This document shows, one piece after another, positions 18,941-27,508 of a stretch of DNA of 64,000 bases. The notes beneath the pieces are model-generated. The model searched no databases and was not told the DNA's origin. It saw only the letters and a list, made by a program, of their open reading frames with translations. The position numbers and the translations under genes were made by a program. Every line of letters begins with the position of its first letter. The first letter of the stretch is position 1. This stretch comes from Marinobacter halophilus (GTDB lineage: Bacteria; Pseudomonadota; Gammaproteobacteria; Pseudomonadales; Oleiphilaceae): assembly GCF_003007685.1 (NCBI RefSeq), contig NZ_PXNN01000017.1:124001-188000 (forward strand). Direction: 5' to 3'.

Positions 18941-19690
18941 TTAGATCACCTTCGCTTCGTTCTTCAGTTTATCCACCAGCTCAGCAACGTCAGCCACCTT
19001 GACACCAGCCTGGCGAGAGGCCGGAGCCTCTACTTTCAGGGTGGACAGGCGCGGGGTGATTTCAACACCCAGATCGGCGGGGCTCATGGCGTCCAGCGGT
19101 TTCTTCTTGGCCTTCATAATGTTCGGCAAAGAAGCGTAACGCGGCTCGTTCAGACGCAGGTCAGTGGTAACCACCGCAGGCAGGTTCAGCGCAACGGTCA
19201 TCAGACCGCCATCTACCTCGCGGGTTACGTTAACTTTTTCACCATCAACAACCACTTCAGAAGCAAAGGTGCCCTGGCCCATACCGGTCAGTGCCGCCAG
19301 CATCTGGCCAGTCTGGTTGTTGTCGGAATCGATGGACTGCTTGCCAAGAATAACCAGCTTGGGCTCTTCTTTCTCAACAACAGCCTTCAGCAGCTTGGCC
19401 GCTTCGAGGGACTGAACTTCTTCGTCAGTCTCGATGTGGATACCACGGTCAGCACCCAGTGCCAGAGCAGTACGAATTTGCTCCTGAGCAGCCTTCGGGC
19501 CAATGGATACAACAACGATTTCACTGGCAACGCCCTTCTCTTTCAGACGAACCGCTTCTTCAACAGCGATTTCGCAGAACGGGTTCATTGCCATCTTGAC
19601 GTTGGCGAGGTCTACACCAGTATTGTCCGGCTTGACGCGCACCTTTACGTTGTAGTCGATAACTCGTTTTACAGCGACCAGAACCTTCAT
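18941..19690 (-). CDS. etfB: Electron transfer flavoprotein beta subunit
   Basis: A 249-residue AMP-binding subunit. Starts [22 protein letters not shown]; contains [23 protein letters not shown] (about 27-49) and [22 protein letters not shown], the ETF-beta signature region near 120. First gene of etfBA. Its promoter lies in the region shared with etfD, which carries a PsrA-like palindrome. Confidence 0.97.
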   Translation of the reverse strand: MKVLVAVKRVIDYNVKVRVKPDNTGVDLANVKMAMNPFCEIAVEEAVRLKEKGVASEIVVVSIGPKAAQEQIRTALALGADRGIHIETDEEVQSLEAAKLLKAVVEKEEPKLVILGKQSIDSDNNQTGQMLAALTGMGQGTFASEVVVDGEKVNVTREVDGGLMTVALNLPAVVTTDLRLNEPRYASLPNIMKAKKKPLDAMSPADLGVEITPRLSTLKVEAPASRQAGVKVADVAELVDKLKNEAKVI

Positions 19691-20120
19691 AGATTCCTCG
19701 TTCTTCTACAAATGGGTTTAATGACTCGCAATCCCTGACGGAATGCCTGCTAGATAATGCAAAACAATACTGCAGGCTATGTTTTACCGGGTCAATGACC
19801 CCATCCGACGCGTCGGGACTGCCTTCACAGCCAATAGACCGGGTTGACCCGGCCTGGCAATGAGACGATACTAAAAATCGACTCAAAACACACGAAATTT
19901 CGGTGTACACGTACAATGCCAAAGGCGAGCGCAAATTTCAAACAAACGTTTGTTTGATTTCTCAAATGCGTTATCCTTTCGGGACAAAGGGCCTGCTCAG
20001 AGGGCTCGGGGCTGTCGTCTATAGGCATTTTTACCGGTATGATGTCGCCCCTGATCAGTTAGACAGATAGGCCTGCGGGCAAACAACATCCACTAAAAGA
20101 AGCTGTTTGAGGAGACCAAC
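19691..20120. other. 430-bp divergent regulatory region between etfBA and etfD
   Basis: No convincing gene. It holds the promoters of etfBA (leftward) and etfD (rightward). The rightward promoter may be TTGTTT (19950-19955), 16 bases, TATCCT (19972-19977), with the -35 inside the palindrome at 19938. The etfD leader from there is about 140 bases long. The etfB-proximal half shows no motif I can name. Confidence 0.5.
19938..19957. promoter_or_regulatory. PsrA-like 20-bp perfect palindrome
   Basis: TCAAACAAAC followed directly by its exact reverse complement, with the CAAAC...GTTTG half-sites of PsrA operators. PsrA is a TetR-family repressor that senses long-chain acyl compounds and controls fatty-acid oxidation genes, and etf genes are reported members of its regulon in gammaproteobacteria. 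The site covers the probable -35 of etfD. Sequence direct; regulator inferred. Confidence 0.65.
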
Positions 20121-21773
20121 GTGGAACGCGAATCGATGGAATTTGATGTTCTGATCGTCGGCGGCGGCCCTGCTGGCCTGTCGGCTGCCTGCCGCGTCAT
20201 GCAACTGGCGCAGGAAGCTGGCGAAGAATTGACTGTATGTGTCGTTGAGAAAGGCTCCGAGGTCGGTGCACATATCCTCGCCGGCACCGTGTTCGAGCCC
20301 ACCGCCCTGAATGAACTCTTCCCGGACTGGAAAGAGAAAGGCGCGCCGCTGAACACCCCGGTTACCCGTGACGACATTTTCCTGCTGAAAAACCAGGAAA
20401 AATCGACCAAAATCCCTAACGCCTTTGTGCCCAAGAACATGCACAACCATGGCAACTACATCATCAGCCTTGGCAACCTGTGCCGCTGGCTGGCTGAGCA
20501 GGCTGAAGGTCTCGGTGTTGAGGTTTATCCAGGTTTTGCAGCCTCTGAAACCATCGTTGAGGATGGCCAGGTCAAAGGCATCATCACCGGGGATATGGGC
20601 GTAGCCCGTGACGGTTCCGAAAAAGATGGCTACATGCCGGGCATGGAACTGCGCGCCAAATACACGCTGTTCACCGAGGGCTGCCGTGGTCATTTGGGCA
20701 AACGCCTGATCAACGATTTCAAGTTGGACGAAGGCAAAGACCCCCAGCACTATGGTATCGGCATCAAGGAACTGTGGGACATTGATCCGGCCAAACACGA
20801 GCCCGGCCTGGTTGTGCACACCACCGGCTGGCCCCTGAACGAATCCGGCTCTACCGGCGGCTCTTTCCTGTATCACCTGGAAGGTGGTCAGGTGTATGTT
20901 GGGCTGATCACCGATCTGTCTTACAGCAACCCTCACTTGAGCCCGTTCGAAGAATTCCAGCGCCTCAAGCACCACCCGGAAGTCAAAAAGTATCTGGAAG
21001 GCGGCAAGCGTGTCGCCTACGGTGCCCGCGCAATCACCAAGGGCGGTTACAACACGCTGCCCAAAATGAGTTTCCCGGGTGGCCTGCTGCTGGGCTGTGA
21101 CGCCGGTACGCTGAACAGCTCCAAAATCAAAGGCTCCCACACCGCGATGAAGTCAGGCCTCCTGGGCGCCGAAGCAGTGTTCGATGCATTGAAGGAAGGC
21201 AAGACTGGCGAAGAGATCACCGGTTTTGCGAAGCGTTTTGAAGACAGCTGGCTGTACAAAGAGCTCTACGCCGAGCGTAATTTTGGTCCGGCCATGCACA
21301 AGTTCGGTAATATTGTGGGTGGAGCGATTGCGTTCTTCGAGCAGAACATTCTGCGCGGCAGCCTACCCTTCACCTTCCACGACACCACGCCTGACTACGC
21401 CACCATGAAGCCGGCGTCTGAGTGCAAGAAGGTCACTTATCCAAAGCCGGATAACAAACTGACGTTCGACCGCCTGTCTTCGGTGTTTATTTCCAACACC
21501 AACCACGAAGAAGATCAGCCAGTTCACCTGAAACTGACCGATCCGGACATTCCGCTCAAGGAAAATCTGCCAAAGTATAATGAACCCGCGCAGCGTTATT
21601 GCCCGGCAGGCGTATACGAAGTAATCGAAGCCGAAGACGGCAGCGGCAAGAAGTTCCAGATCAACGCTCAGAACTGTGTTCACTGCAAGACCTGTGACAT
21701 CAAGGACCCTTCGCAGAACATCACCTGGGTAACACCGGAAGGTGGCGGCGGCCCGAACTACCCGAATATGTAA
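20121..21773 (+). CDS. etfD: Electron transfer flavoprotein-ubiquinone oxidoreductase
   Basis: A 550-residue membrane-associated flavo-iron-sulfur protein. FAD motif VLIVGGGPAGLSAACRVMQ at about 9-27, ubiquinone-binding segment around G-G-L-L-L-G-C-D-A-G-T-L-N (about 325-340), and a C-terminal 4Fe-4S site with Cys in YCPAGVYEV and NCVHCKTCDIKDPSQNI (about 492-535). It passes electrons from EtfAB to ubiquinone, linking beta-oxidation to respiration. GTG at 20121 is used (GAGGAG upstream); an internal ATG lies five codons later. Confidence 0.96.
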   Translation: MERESMEFDVLIVGGGPAGLSAACRVMQLAQEAGEELTVCVVEKGSEVGAHILAGTVFEPTALNELFPDWKEKGAPLNTPVTRDDIFLLKNQEKSTKIPNAFVPKNMHNHGNYIISLGNLCRWLAEQAEGLGVEVYPGFAASETIVEDGQVKGIITGDMGVARDGSEKDGYMPGMELRAKYTLFTEGCRGHLGKRLINDFKLDEGKDPQHYGIGIKELWDIDPAKHEPGLVVHTTGWPLNESGSTGGSFLYHLEGGQVYVGLITDLSYSNPHLSPFEEFQRLKHHPEVKKYLEGGKRVAYGARAITKGGYNTLPKMSFPGGLLLGCDAGTLNSSKIKGSHTAMKSGLLGAEAVFDALKEGKTGEEITGFAKRFEDSWLYKELYAERNFGPAMHKFGNIVGGAIAFFEQNILRGSLPFTFHDTTPDYATMKPASECKKVTYPKPDNKLTFDRLSSVFISNTNHEEDQPVHLKLTDPDIPLKENLPKYNEPAQRYCPAGVYEVIEAEDGSGKKFQINAQNCVHCKTCDIKDPSQNITWVTPEGGGGPNYPNM

Positions 21774-21790
21774 GGGTGTCGCGTTAGTTA

Positions 21791-21822
21791 AAAAGGGCCA
21801 GATTTCGATCTGGCCCTTTTTT
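21791..21822 (+). terminator. Rho-independent terminator of etfD
   Basis: Thirteen-base stem AAAAGGGCCAGAT/ATCTGGCCCTTTT closed by a TTCG-type tetraloop and ending in a T run, 17 bases after the etfD stop. Confidence 0.9.
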
Positions 21823-21852
21823 GTGGCCTACCTACCCCAGCTTTTCTTAAGA

Positions 21853-21885
21853 CCAAAAAAAAACGGCTCCCGAGGGAGCCGTTTT
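21853..21885 (-). terminator. Rho-independent terminator of slyD
   Basis: On the minus strand a stem AACGGCTCC/GGAGCCGTT with a four-base loop is followed by nine T, just after the slyD stop at 21907. It is back to back with the etfD terminator. Confidence 0.88.
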
Positions 21886-21906
21886 CGATCAACCGTTCCG
21901 AAGAGA

Positions 21907-22368
21907 TCAGTGCACGTGGCCGTGCTCTTGCTCTTCGTCAGTTGCTTCGCGAGCTTCTACCACTTCTACATCGAAGTGCAGAGTCTGGCCTGCCAACGGA
22001 TGGTTGGCATCAATGGTGACAGTCTCGTCACTGACTTCGACTACGCGAACCACCTGAGGGCCGCCCGGAGTCTGGGCCTGGAACTGCATGCCTGGCTCGA
22101 TGGCGTCTACACCTTCGAAGGCTGAGCGTGGAACTGGCTGAATCAGCTCTTCGTTCACTTCGCCATAGCCTTCAGCGGGATCAACAGATACCTTCACCTG
22201 ATCGCCTGCGTTCTTTTCGTTCAGCGCGCTTTCCAGTCCGCCGATGATGTTCTGAGCACCTTCCAAATACGCCAAAGGCTCACGGCCTTCTACACGGGAG
22301 GAATCGAGCTGTTCTCCCTGGTCGTTAGTGAGCGTGTAATGGATGGTGACAACACGAGGTTGGGCCAT
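21907..22368 (-). CDS. slyD: FKBP-type peptidyl-prolyl isomerase SlyD
   Basis: A 153-residue protein: FKBP domain split by an insert-in-flap chaperone domain (about 65-125), with G-L-E-x-A-L (44-49), A-Y-G type A-E-G-Y-G-E, and the end D-A-N-H-P-L-A-G-Q-T-L-H-F-D-V-E-V-V that is characteristic of SlyD. The tail EEQEHGHVH is much shorter than the metal-binding tail of E. coli SlyD, so nickel handling is probably limited. Catalyses proline isomerisation and helps protein folding in the cytoplasm. Confidence 0.92.
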   Translation of the reverse strand: MAQPRVVTIHYTLTNDQGEQLDSSRVEGREPLAYLEGAQNIIGGLESALNEKNAGDQVKVSVDPAEGYGEVNEELIQPVPRSAFEGVDAIEPGMQFQAQTPGGPQVVRVVEVSDETVTIDANHPLAGQTLHFDVEVVEAREATDEEQEHGHVH

Positions 22369-22501
22369 GTGATCTCCTTGCGTGTCGCAATGACTGTGTA
22401 TTTAAAATGTAGGCAATCGAAAGTGATCGTGAACAGCCAGACTGCACAGAGGAACTAACGACCACCGGGCCTCGTTAGAGAGCCAGGCTCGGTAACAAGT
22501 C

Positions 22502-22539
22502 AGAAAGCACAGTTTAACAACTGACAGACTGTGTTTTCT
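22502..22539. terminator. Possible hairpin downstream of the DUF1285 gene
   Basis: AGAAAGCACAGT (22502-22513) pairs with ACTGTGTTTTCT (22528-22539) at eleven of twelve positions. It lies 31 bases past the minus-strand DUF1285 stop and may stop that transcript, though there is no clear T run. Confidence 0.35.
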
Positions 22540-22569
22540 ACCTTGTTTATTGAGTCAAATGCAGAGTTT

Positions 22570-23136
22570 TCAACCGCCCTGCCCGATTTTCCAGAATTTT
22601 CCGTGACTAAGCACACCCAGCTGAGCTTCACCCTGAACGTCGCGCTCTTCTACCCGTTCGGCCAGATCATAGAACGCAGCCGTTACCAGCCGGGCTTCAA
22701 CACCATGGCGAACCTGCACAATCGGTCTTGGCTCTTCAGTACCCGGGTAGCTGCCAACGACCAGAGGGTGGTCTGCGCCAATCTCCAGGATTTCACCGAC
22801 ATTGGTGGTAACAGACAGTACCTGTTGTTCACCACCACCCGAACTTACCAGGGAATGCGCCAACAGAGGCGTATCCTCAACCTTGATGCGCCATTTCTCC
22901 ACCGGGGTCACCAGATAGTATTCTCCGTCGTCTTCCCGGCGCAGAATGGTCGCGAATAGCTTGACCGTCGCTTCTCTGGCAATCGGCGCCCCCTGGTAGA
23001 GCCACTGGCCGTCCCGGGTGATGATCAGGTCCATGTCACCAGACAATTCCGGATGCCAGGCTTCCAGCGGCGGCAGCCCTCTCGGAGTGGTTGCCTGCTC
23101 AACGGATTTAGCGATGTCGTCGGGTTTTCTGCTCAC
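22570..23136 (-). CDS. DUF1285 family protein
   Basis: A 188-residue protein: PPLEAWHPELSGDMDLIITRDGQWLYQGAPIAREATVKLFATILRREDDGEYYLVTPVEKWRI in the first half is the recognisable DUF1285 core, a pair of beta-domains of unknown role. The start is taken as GTG at 23136, behind AGGGAGA and just after the stop of the radical SAM gene; a longer reading from 23172 would overlap that gene. Cytoplasmic, with no signal or membrane segment. Second gene of the radical SAM-DUF1285 pair. Confidence 0.82.
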   Translation of the reverse strand: MSRKPDDIAKSVEQATTPRGLPPLEAWHPELSGDMDLIITRDGQWLYQGAPIAREATVKLFATILRREDDGEYYLVTPVEKWRIKVEDTPLLAHSLVSSGGGEQQVLSVTTNVGEILEIGADHPLVVGSYPGTEEPRPIVQVRHGVEARLVTAAFYDLAERVEERDVQGEAQLGVLSHGKFWKIGQGG

Positions 23137-23153
23137 AGATGAAATCTCCCTGA

Positions 23154-24050
23154 TTAGAGGCCGCGCATCCACTCGGCTCGCAAAGGAACCGCCCCGGGTT
23201 TGTCGATAGCGAGATTAACCTGATCCAGCAATCGCTGTTTATCGCGCCCCAGAGTGCCCTTGAGCACCAGGTAGTTTGACGCATGGTCACTGCGGAAAAT
23301 GGTCTGCTCAAGTTCCAGATGTTCCAGGAACACGCGAATTTCTTCAAACAGGCCTTGCTGGCTCAATGGCACGAAATCCCCACCAAAACCCTCACGAAAG
23401 CGCTCTTCACCTTGGGGAAAGCTAACCACCAGGGTAGACAGGTAATCGGGCTGTGTTTCGTTACACAGGGTGGCGGTGTTGATAGCATGCTGTCGGGACA
23501 GGCTTTCTCCACCCAGGCCATTGAGCACCATCACCGAGCTGGTCAAACCAGCCTGCCGGATCTTGGTCAGCGCTGAGCGTGTGGACTCCCAGGTTTCGCC
23601 TTTGTTGATACGGCGCAACACCTCGTCGTCACCGGACTCCATCCCTACGTATAGAATGCCGAGGCCGGCCTCTTTTAACTCGGCCAATTCTTCAACGGAT
23701 TTTTTCGCCAGGTTGCGCGGCAGGCAATAGCTCGAGACTCGGCGCAACTCCGGAAATGCCTGTTTCAGATCCGCCAGAATTTCCAGCAATCTGCGCGTCG
23801 GCAGTACCATGGCATCGCCATCAGCCAGAAATACTCTGGGAACGCTTTCAAACGCTTCAGCCGCCCGCGCAATGTCCCGGCGCACATCCTCGGGCTTTCG
23901 GGCCCGGAATTTTTTCTGGGGTTGCGTATACATTTCGCAGAAAGTGCAATTATTCCACGAGCAGCCGTTGGTGACCGGCAAAATCAGCGATTTTGCTTCA
24001 CTGGGCGGCCGGAAAACCGGTTCGACATAGTCAATGGGAAAGCTGTGCAT
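23154..24050 (-). CDS. Radical SAM protein
   Basis: A 298-residue enzyme with a cluster motif CSWNNCTFC at residues 30-38, which is CX4CX2C rather than the common CX3CX2C; this variant is known in a family of B12-independent radical SAM proteins with the T-N-G-C-S-W-x-x-C start. DGDAMVLPTRRLLEIL and GMESGDDEVLRRINKG mark the radical SAM barrel. Substrate unknown. The stop lies 17 bases from the DUF1285 GTG, so the two are co-transcribed. Confidence 0.86.
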   Translation of the reverse strand: MHSFPIDYVEPVFRPPSEAKSLILPVTNGCSWNNCTFCEMYTQPQKKFRARKPEDVRRDIARAAEAFESVPRVFLADGDAMVLPTRRLLEILADLKQAFPELRRVSSYCLPRNLAKKSVEELAELKEAGLGILYVGMESGDDEVLRRINKGETWESTRSALTKIRQAGLTSSVMVLNGLGGESLSRQHAINTATLCNETQPDYLSTLVVSFPQGEERFREGFGGDFVPLSQQGLFEEIRVFLEHLELEQTIFRSDHASNYLVLKGTLGRDKQRLLDQVNLAIDKPGAVPLRAEWMRGL

Positions 24051-24092
24051 AGCGTCTCGGGATGGATATCAATGAGTGGAATATAGACTAGA

Positions 24093-24542
24093 TCAGGGCA
24101 AAAACTGAGCTTTCAAGTCCGCGCAACCGGGACCAACTACCGGCATGTCCAGCAGCACCGCTTGCGAGGTCATGAATGGTATGCCCCTGCGATGGCCATC
24201 CACCAGTAATGTCGACAGGCTGCCGACAAACGGCATATGGGACACCAGCATCAGTGGCGATGCCCTGGTTTCCAGAAGTGCATCCAGGCATCGGCCGGGA
24301 TCGTCATCAGGGGTAATGAAATCACACTCCAGGATCGGGCAATTGAGAACTTCAGAAACGATAGCCGCGGTCTGGCGGGCACGAACGTAGGGGCTGGACC
24401 AGATACGCTCCGGTCGCCAGGGCGACTTGGCGATCTGCGCTGCCACGGTCGCAACACCGGCGCGGCCGGCTTCAGTCAGTTCCCGCTCCTGATCGAGCGT
24501 GTGCCAGCCGGCTTCGCCGTGGCGCATGATGATCAGATGCAA
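24093..24542 (-). CDS. sixA: Phosphohistidine phosphatase SixA
   Basis: A 149-residue histidine-phosphatase-fold protein: MRHGEAGW (catalytic RHG at 7-9), S-P-Y-V-R-A-R-Q-T-A near 51-60 and VSHMPFVGSLSTLL with the second catalytic His near 99. SixA removes phosphate from histidine phosphotransfer proteins such as ArcB or the nitrogen PTS. Located 22 bases downstream of gpsA on the same strand. Confidence 0.87.
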   Translation of the reverse strand: MHLIIMRHGEAGWHTLDQERELTEAGRAGVATVAAQIAKSPWRPERIWSSPYVRARQTAAIVSEVLNCPILECDFITPDDDPGRCLDALLETRASPLMLVSHMPFVGSLSTLLVDGHRRGIPFMTSQAVLLDMPVVGPGCADLKAQFLP

Positions 24543-24564
24543 AACGCTCCCTCCCAGCCCATTG

Positions 24565-25632
24565 TCACTGAGTAATGGTACGCGGAAGAATGAATTCGAC
24601 GTCAGAATTCTGAACCGCCATCATTAAGCTGCTTATGACGGCGTTAATCGAAGCGTCTTTGTACAGAATCTCATACAAGCCACGAACCAGTGGCATATAG
24701 ATGCCGATAGACTCCGACTTCTCTTTAACTAGCTTCAGGGTGTAGATGCCCTCCGCAACCTGGCCCAGCTCTTTGGCCGCTTCGTCCAGCTTCTTGCCTT
24801 TACCGACGGCATAGCCCACACGGAAGTTCCGGCTCTTGTTGGAGGTACAGGTTGCGATTAGATCGCCTACTCCTGCCAGGCCCATAAACGTCATCGGATT
24901 GGCCCCCATACTCACGGCAAAGCGGCTCATTTCGGCCAGGCCGCGGGTAATCAGCATCGCTTTCGCGTTCTCACCCAAATCAAGCGCAGAAGCCAACCCG
25001 GCGACGATGGCATAGATATTCTTGAGTGCGCCAGCCAGCTCCACCCCGTACACATCCACGTTTGCATAGACCCGAAAATACTCGCAACCCAGCAATTCCT
25101 GTATGGCTCGACGCACCTCTGGATCTTTGGCGGCAATGACCGTTGCGGTCAATTCCCGATTGACGATTTCACCCGCAAGGTTTGGACCACTGAGCACCCC
25201 CGAGCGGCACTTGGGAATTTCTTCCTGGAGGATTTCGCTCATCAGCTTGAAGCCGTGCTCCTCAATACCTTTGGTCAGGCTGACGACGATTTGACCGTCA
25301 CGGAACACCTGGCTGTTGTCGCGGATAACGGCGCGGAACGCTTTGGAGGGAATGGCCACCAACACCACTTCGGCTTTCCGGACGGCTTCGGCAAGATCTG
25401 TGGTCGGTTGAATATCACCTTCGAGGGTGATGTTGGGCATATACCGCTTGTTGATACGGGTCTGGCGAATCTCTTCGGCTTGATCTTGGTCGCGCATCCA
25501 GAAATGGACGGTGTGACCATTCTCGCCGAGCACCTTGGCCATGGCGGTACCAAAGCTGCCGCCACCCAGTACGGCCACATCCCTAGAAGTCGCCCCGTCT
25601 TTGCCGGGCGTTGCGTTATCAGGCATATCCAT
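24565..25632 (-). CDS. gpsA: Glycerol-3-phosphate dehydrogenase [NAD(P)+]
   Basis: A 355-residue enzyme, slightly longer than the usual 330-340. NAD(P)-binding motif VAVLGGGSFGTAMAKVLGENGH (about 20-41), catalytic-lysine region GALKNIYAIVAG (about 205-216) and the C-terminal domain with GLAGVGDLIATCTSNKSRNFRVG. Reduces dihydroxyacetone phosphate to sn-glycerol 3-phosphate for phospholipid synthesis. Followed by sixA and preceded by the hsbRA pair on the same strand. Confidence 0.94.
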   Translation of the reverse strand: MDMPDNATPGKDGATSRDVAVLGGGSFGTAMAKVLGENGHTVHFWMRDQDQAEEIRQTRINKRYMPNITLEGDIQPTTDLAEAVRKAEVVLVAIPSKAFRAVIRDNSQVFRDGQIVVSLTKGIEEHGFKLMSEILQEEIPKCRSGVLSGPNLAGEIVNRELTATVIAAKDPEVRRAIQELLGCEYFRVYANVDVYGVELAGALKNIYAIVAGLASALDLGENAKAMLITRGLAEMSRFAVSMGANPMTFMGLAGVGDLIATCTSNKSRNFRVGYAVGKGKKLDEAAKELGQVAEGIYTLKLVKEKSESIGIYMPLVRGLYEILYKDASINAVISSLMMAVQNSDVEFILPRTITQ

Positions 25633-25680
25633 TCCGTTTTGTTGCTTGGGGCATTGCCCGGAAAGGGGAAGGCCGGGGTG

Positions 25681-26172
25681 TTAGCCGGGCTCTTCGCACT
25701 CCAGAGCGCGCACCAGGTTCTTGAATTCTTCCCTGTTTCTGCTGTTCATACCCATCAGCACTTTGTGGGCGTCCAGCACTTTGTCTCTGACCTGCTGTTC
25801 GCTGGCCTTCAAAACAGGAATCTCTTCGAGCTCTTCAATTCGGGAAGCGGGCTCCCGGACAATGATGAAAATCTTGTCAAAGCCCATAGACGAAATAATG
25901 CGGGTGACATCAGGATTGGTGGAAATCAGCGTAGGCAGAAACTTGCTCTGTTTTTCCGCTGCAAGAGCGATTTTGGCCAACAATCCCAGAGTAGTACTGT
26001 CAATGATGTCCGTTTCAGTCAGGTCAATAACCACCGTTTTGAACTGAGGGTCCTGGGTAATTGACTCAACCAGATTGTCCAGCGTCGAACATAAGTTCAG
26101 CCGGATTTCTCCAATAAACTTCAGGACATAGATCCCCTGCTGATCAGCTTGCAGGATTTTATAACCAGCCAT
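25681..26172 (-). CDS. hsbA: Anti-sigma factor antagonist HsbA-like (STAS domain)
   Basis: A 163-residue STAS-domain protein with the phosphorylatable Ser in I-I-D-S-T-T-L-G-L-L (Ser59). HsbA of P. aeruginosa is switched by the phosphatase/kinase HsbR and binds either FlgM or the diguanylate cyclase HsbD, deciding between swimming and biofilm. The ATG at 26172 (GGTGAAA upstream) is preferred to 26214, which lies inside the hsbR 3' end. The C-terminal 50 residues extend beyond a minimal STAS domain, as in HsbA. It follows hsbR by 13 bases. Confidence 0.85.
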   Translation of the reverse strand: MAGYKILQADQQGIYVLKFIGEIRLNLCSTLDNLVESITQDPQFKTVVIDLTETDIIDSTTLGLLAKIALAAEKQSKFLPTLISTNPDVTRIISSMGFDKIFIIVREPASRIEELEEIPVLKASEQQVRDKVLDAHKVLMGMNSRNREEFKNLVRALECEEPG

Positions 26173-26185
26173 TTTCACCGTGCCA

Positions 26186-27394
26186 CTAAGTCGACGACGT
26201 GTTGTCTGAACCATTTATGGTATCAGTTACCGATACTATCGCGATATCGTCCGGCAGCTCCGTGATCTTATCCAGACCCAGAGCGTCACTCAGCGATGCG
26301 ATAGTGTGACTACCTCCCGAAACGAGTTCAAGTAGTCTCTTCTCCTTTTCATCCAGAGATTTGGCCGGAATCACTTCAAGAATGCCATCAGAAAACAGAA
26401 TCAACCGGAAGGGCCGGTCCAGGGTGACTTGATAAAGCTCCCATTTCGGATCTTCAAAAAGACCCACGGGCAGCCCGCTGCCCTCCAGAAAGCGCGTTTC
26501 TCCGCCCTCAAAAGACAGAATCGGCATCGGAAAATGCGCGCCGACAGCGTAGGTCAAGACCCGCGTCGAAATCGAAAAAATGCCCACAAATACGGTGACG
26601 TGCTTGCCCAGACCGGTATCCAGCAGTTCCGAGTTGATTCGCTCCAGAAACCGCTCCGGGTGCAGGATGTCGTCACTGGACTGGCGCCGCATGTTGCGCT
26701 GCAGACGATTGGTCAGGTTTTTCAGCAACACGGTGACAAAGGCGGAGCTCGCCCCGTGCCCCGACACATCAGCGATGTAAACAAGGACTTTGTCTTCGGT
26801 GATACGGAAGTAATCGAGAAAGTCACCGCTGAGATATAAGGAAGGTTTGATCAGGTGGTCTACCTGTAGGCCGGACAGGCGCAGCTCGTGATCCGGCAGC
26901 ATTTTCAACTGCACTTTACGGCCCGCATTCTGATCGGCTCTGAGCTCTGAAATACCGGCGCGAAGATCCCGGTTGGCTTCTTCCAGTTCTTGTCGGTAGA
27001 GCTGGTTGAGCCGATTGACCCGAACCCGGTCAAACAATTTACCGATGACATCGTCGAGCGCGCCTTTGTCATCATTACAGGGTTTGAGCACAACATCGGC
27101 GGCGCCGGCCCTAAGGGTCTGAATAATGTCCGAGCTGGATTCACTGCTGGTGCAGGCAACAATCGGGGTGAAGTTTCCGGTTTCATCCAATCGCTTGGAG
27201 AGATCGCTGATGGCTTCTGGCGGGAGGTCTGCAAAGATCACATCAGGAATGTTATCGTCAAACAGTCCCCGGGCGGAGTTTACATCCGGAAAACCGGTCG
27301 CATAAAAGCCCCTCGCTTCGAGGTAGCGAGACAAGTCGGCACGAGCCTGTTCGTTGGCATCGATAATCAGTATGCGCTCGGTGCGCGAGGTCAT
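26186..27394 (-). CDS. hsbR: Response regulator with PP2C phosphatase output, HsbR-like
   Basis: A 402-residue protein: receiver domain (about 7-125) with phosphoacceptor Asp56 in F-A-D-L-P-P, Asp12 and Lys104 in V-V-L-K-P; a helical linker; then a PP2C/SpoIIE phosphatase domain (about 185-390) with Y-L-S-G-D-F-L-D, A-D-V-S-G-H-G-A-S-S-A and F-S-D-G-I-L-E. HsbR receives phosphate from HptB and dephosphorylates or phosphorylates HsbA. No hptB or hsbD is in the window. Confidence 0.88.
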   Translation of the reverse strand: MTSRTERILIIDANEQARADLSRYLEARGFYATGFPDVNSARGLFDDNIPDVIFADLPPEAISDLSKRLDETGNFTPIVACTSSESSSDIIQTLRAGAADVVLKPCNDDKGALDDVIGKLFDRVRVNRLNQLYRQELEEANRDLRAGISELRADQNAGRKVQLKMLPDHELRLSGLQVDHLIKPSLYLSGDFLDYFRITEDKVLVYIADVSGHGASSAFVTVLLKNLTNRLQRNMRRQSSDDILHPERFLERINSELLDTGLGKHVTVFVGIFSISTRVLTYAVGAHFPMPILSFEGGETRFLEGSGLPVGLFEDPKWELYQVTLDRPFRLILFSDGILEVIPAKSLDEKEKRLLELVSGGSHTIASLSDALGLDKITELPDDIAIVSVTDTINGSDNTSST

Positions 27395-27508
27395 GTTGAT
27401 TGCCTTAAACTACCAGCGATAAAAGAGAAATTGGCTTCATAAGGCCTATTCTGGCACGCCGCTGTGATATAACAAGGCCAGTATGGCCAATTTGGGAGAT
27501 TTATAACT

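Noticed and set aside
18146..19738. 530-codon open frame opposite etfBA
   Set aside because: It lies wholly antisense to two certain genes; its His/Asn/Gln-rich composition is what the reverse frame of biased coding gives. No Shine-Dalgarno or domain.
20055..21140. 361-codon frame antisense to etfD
   Set aside because: Shadow of a strongly biased gene; no recognisable domain.
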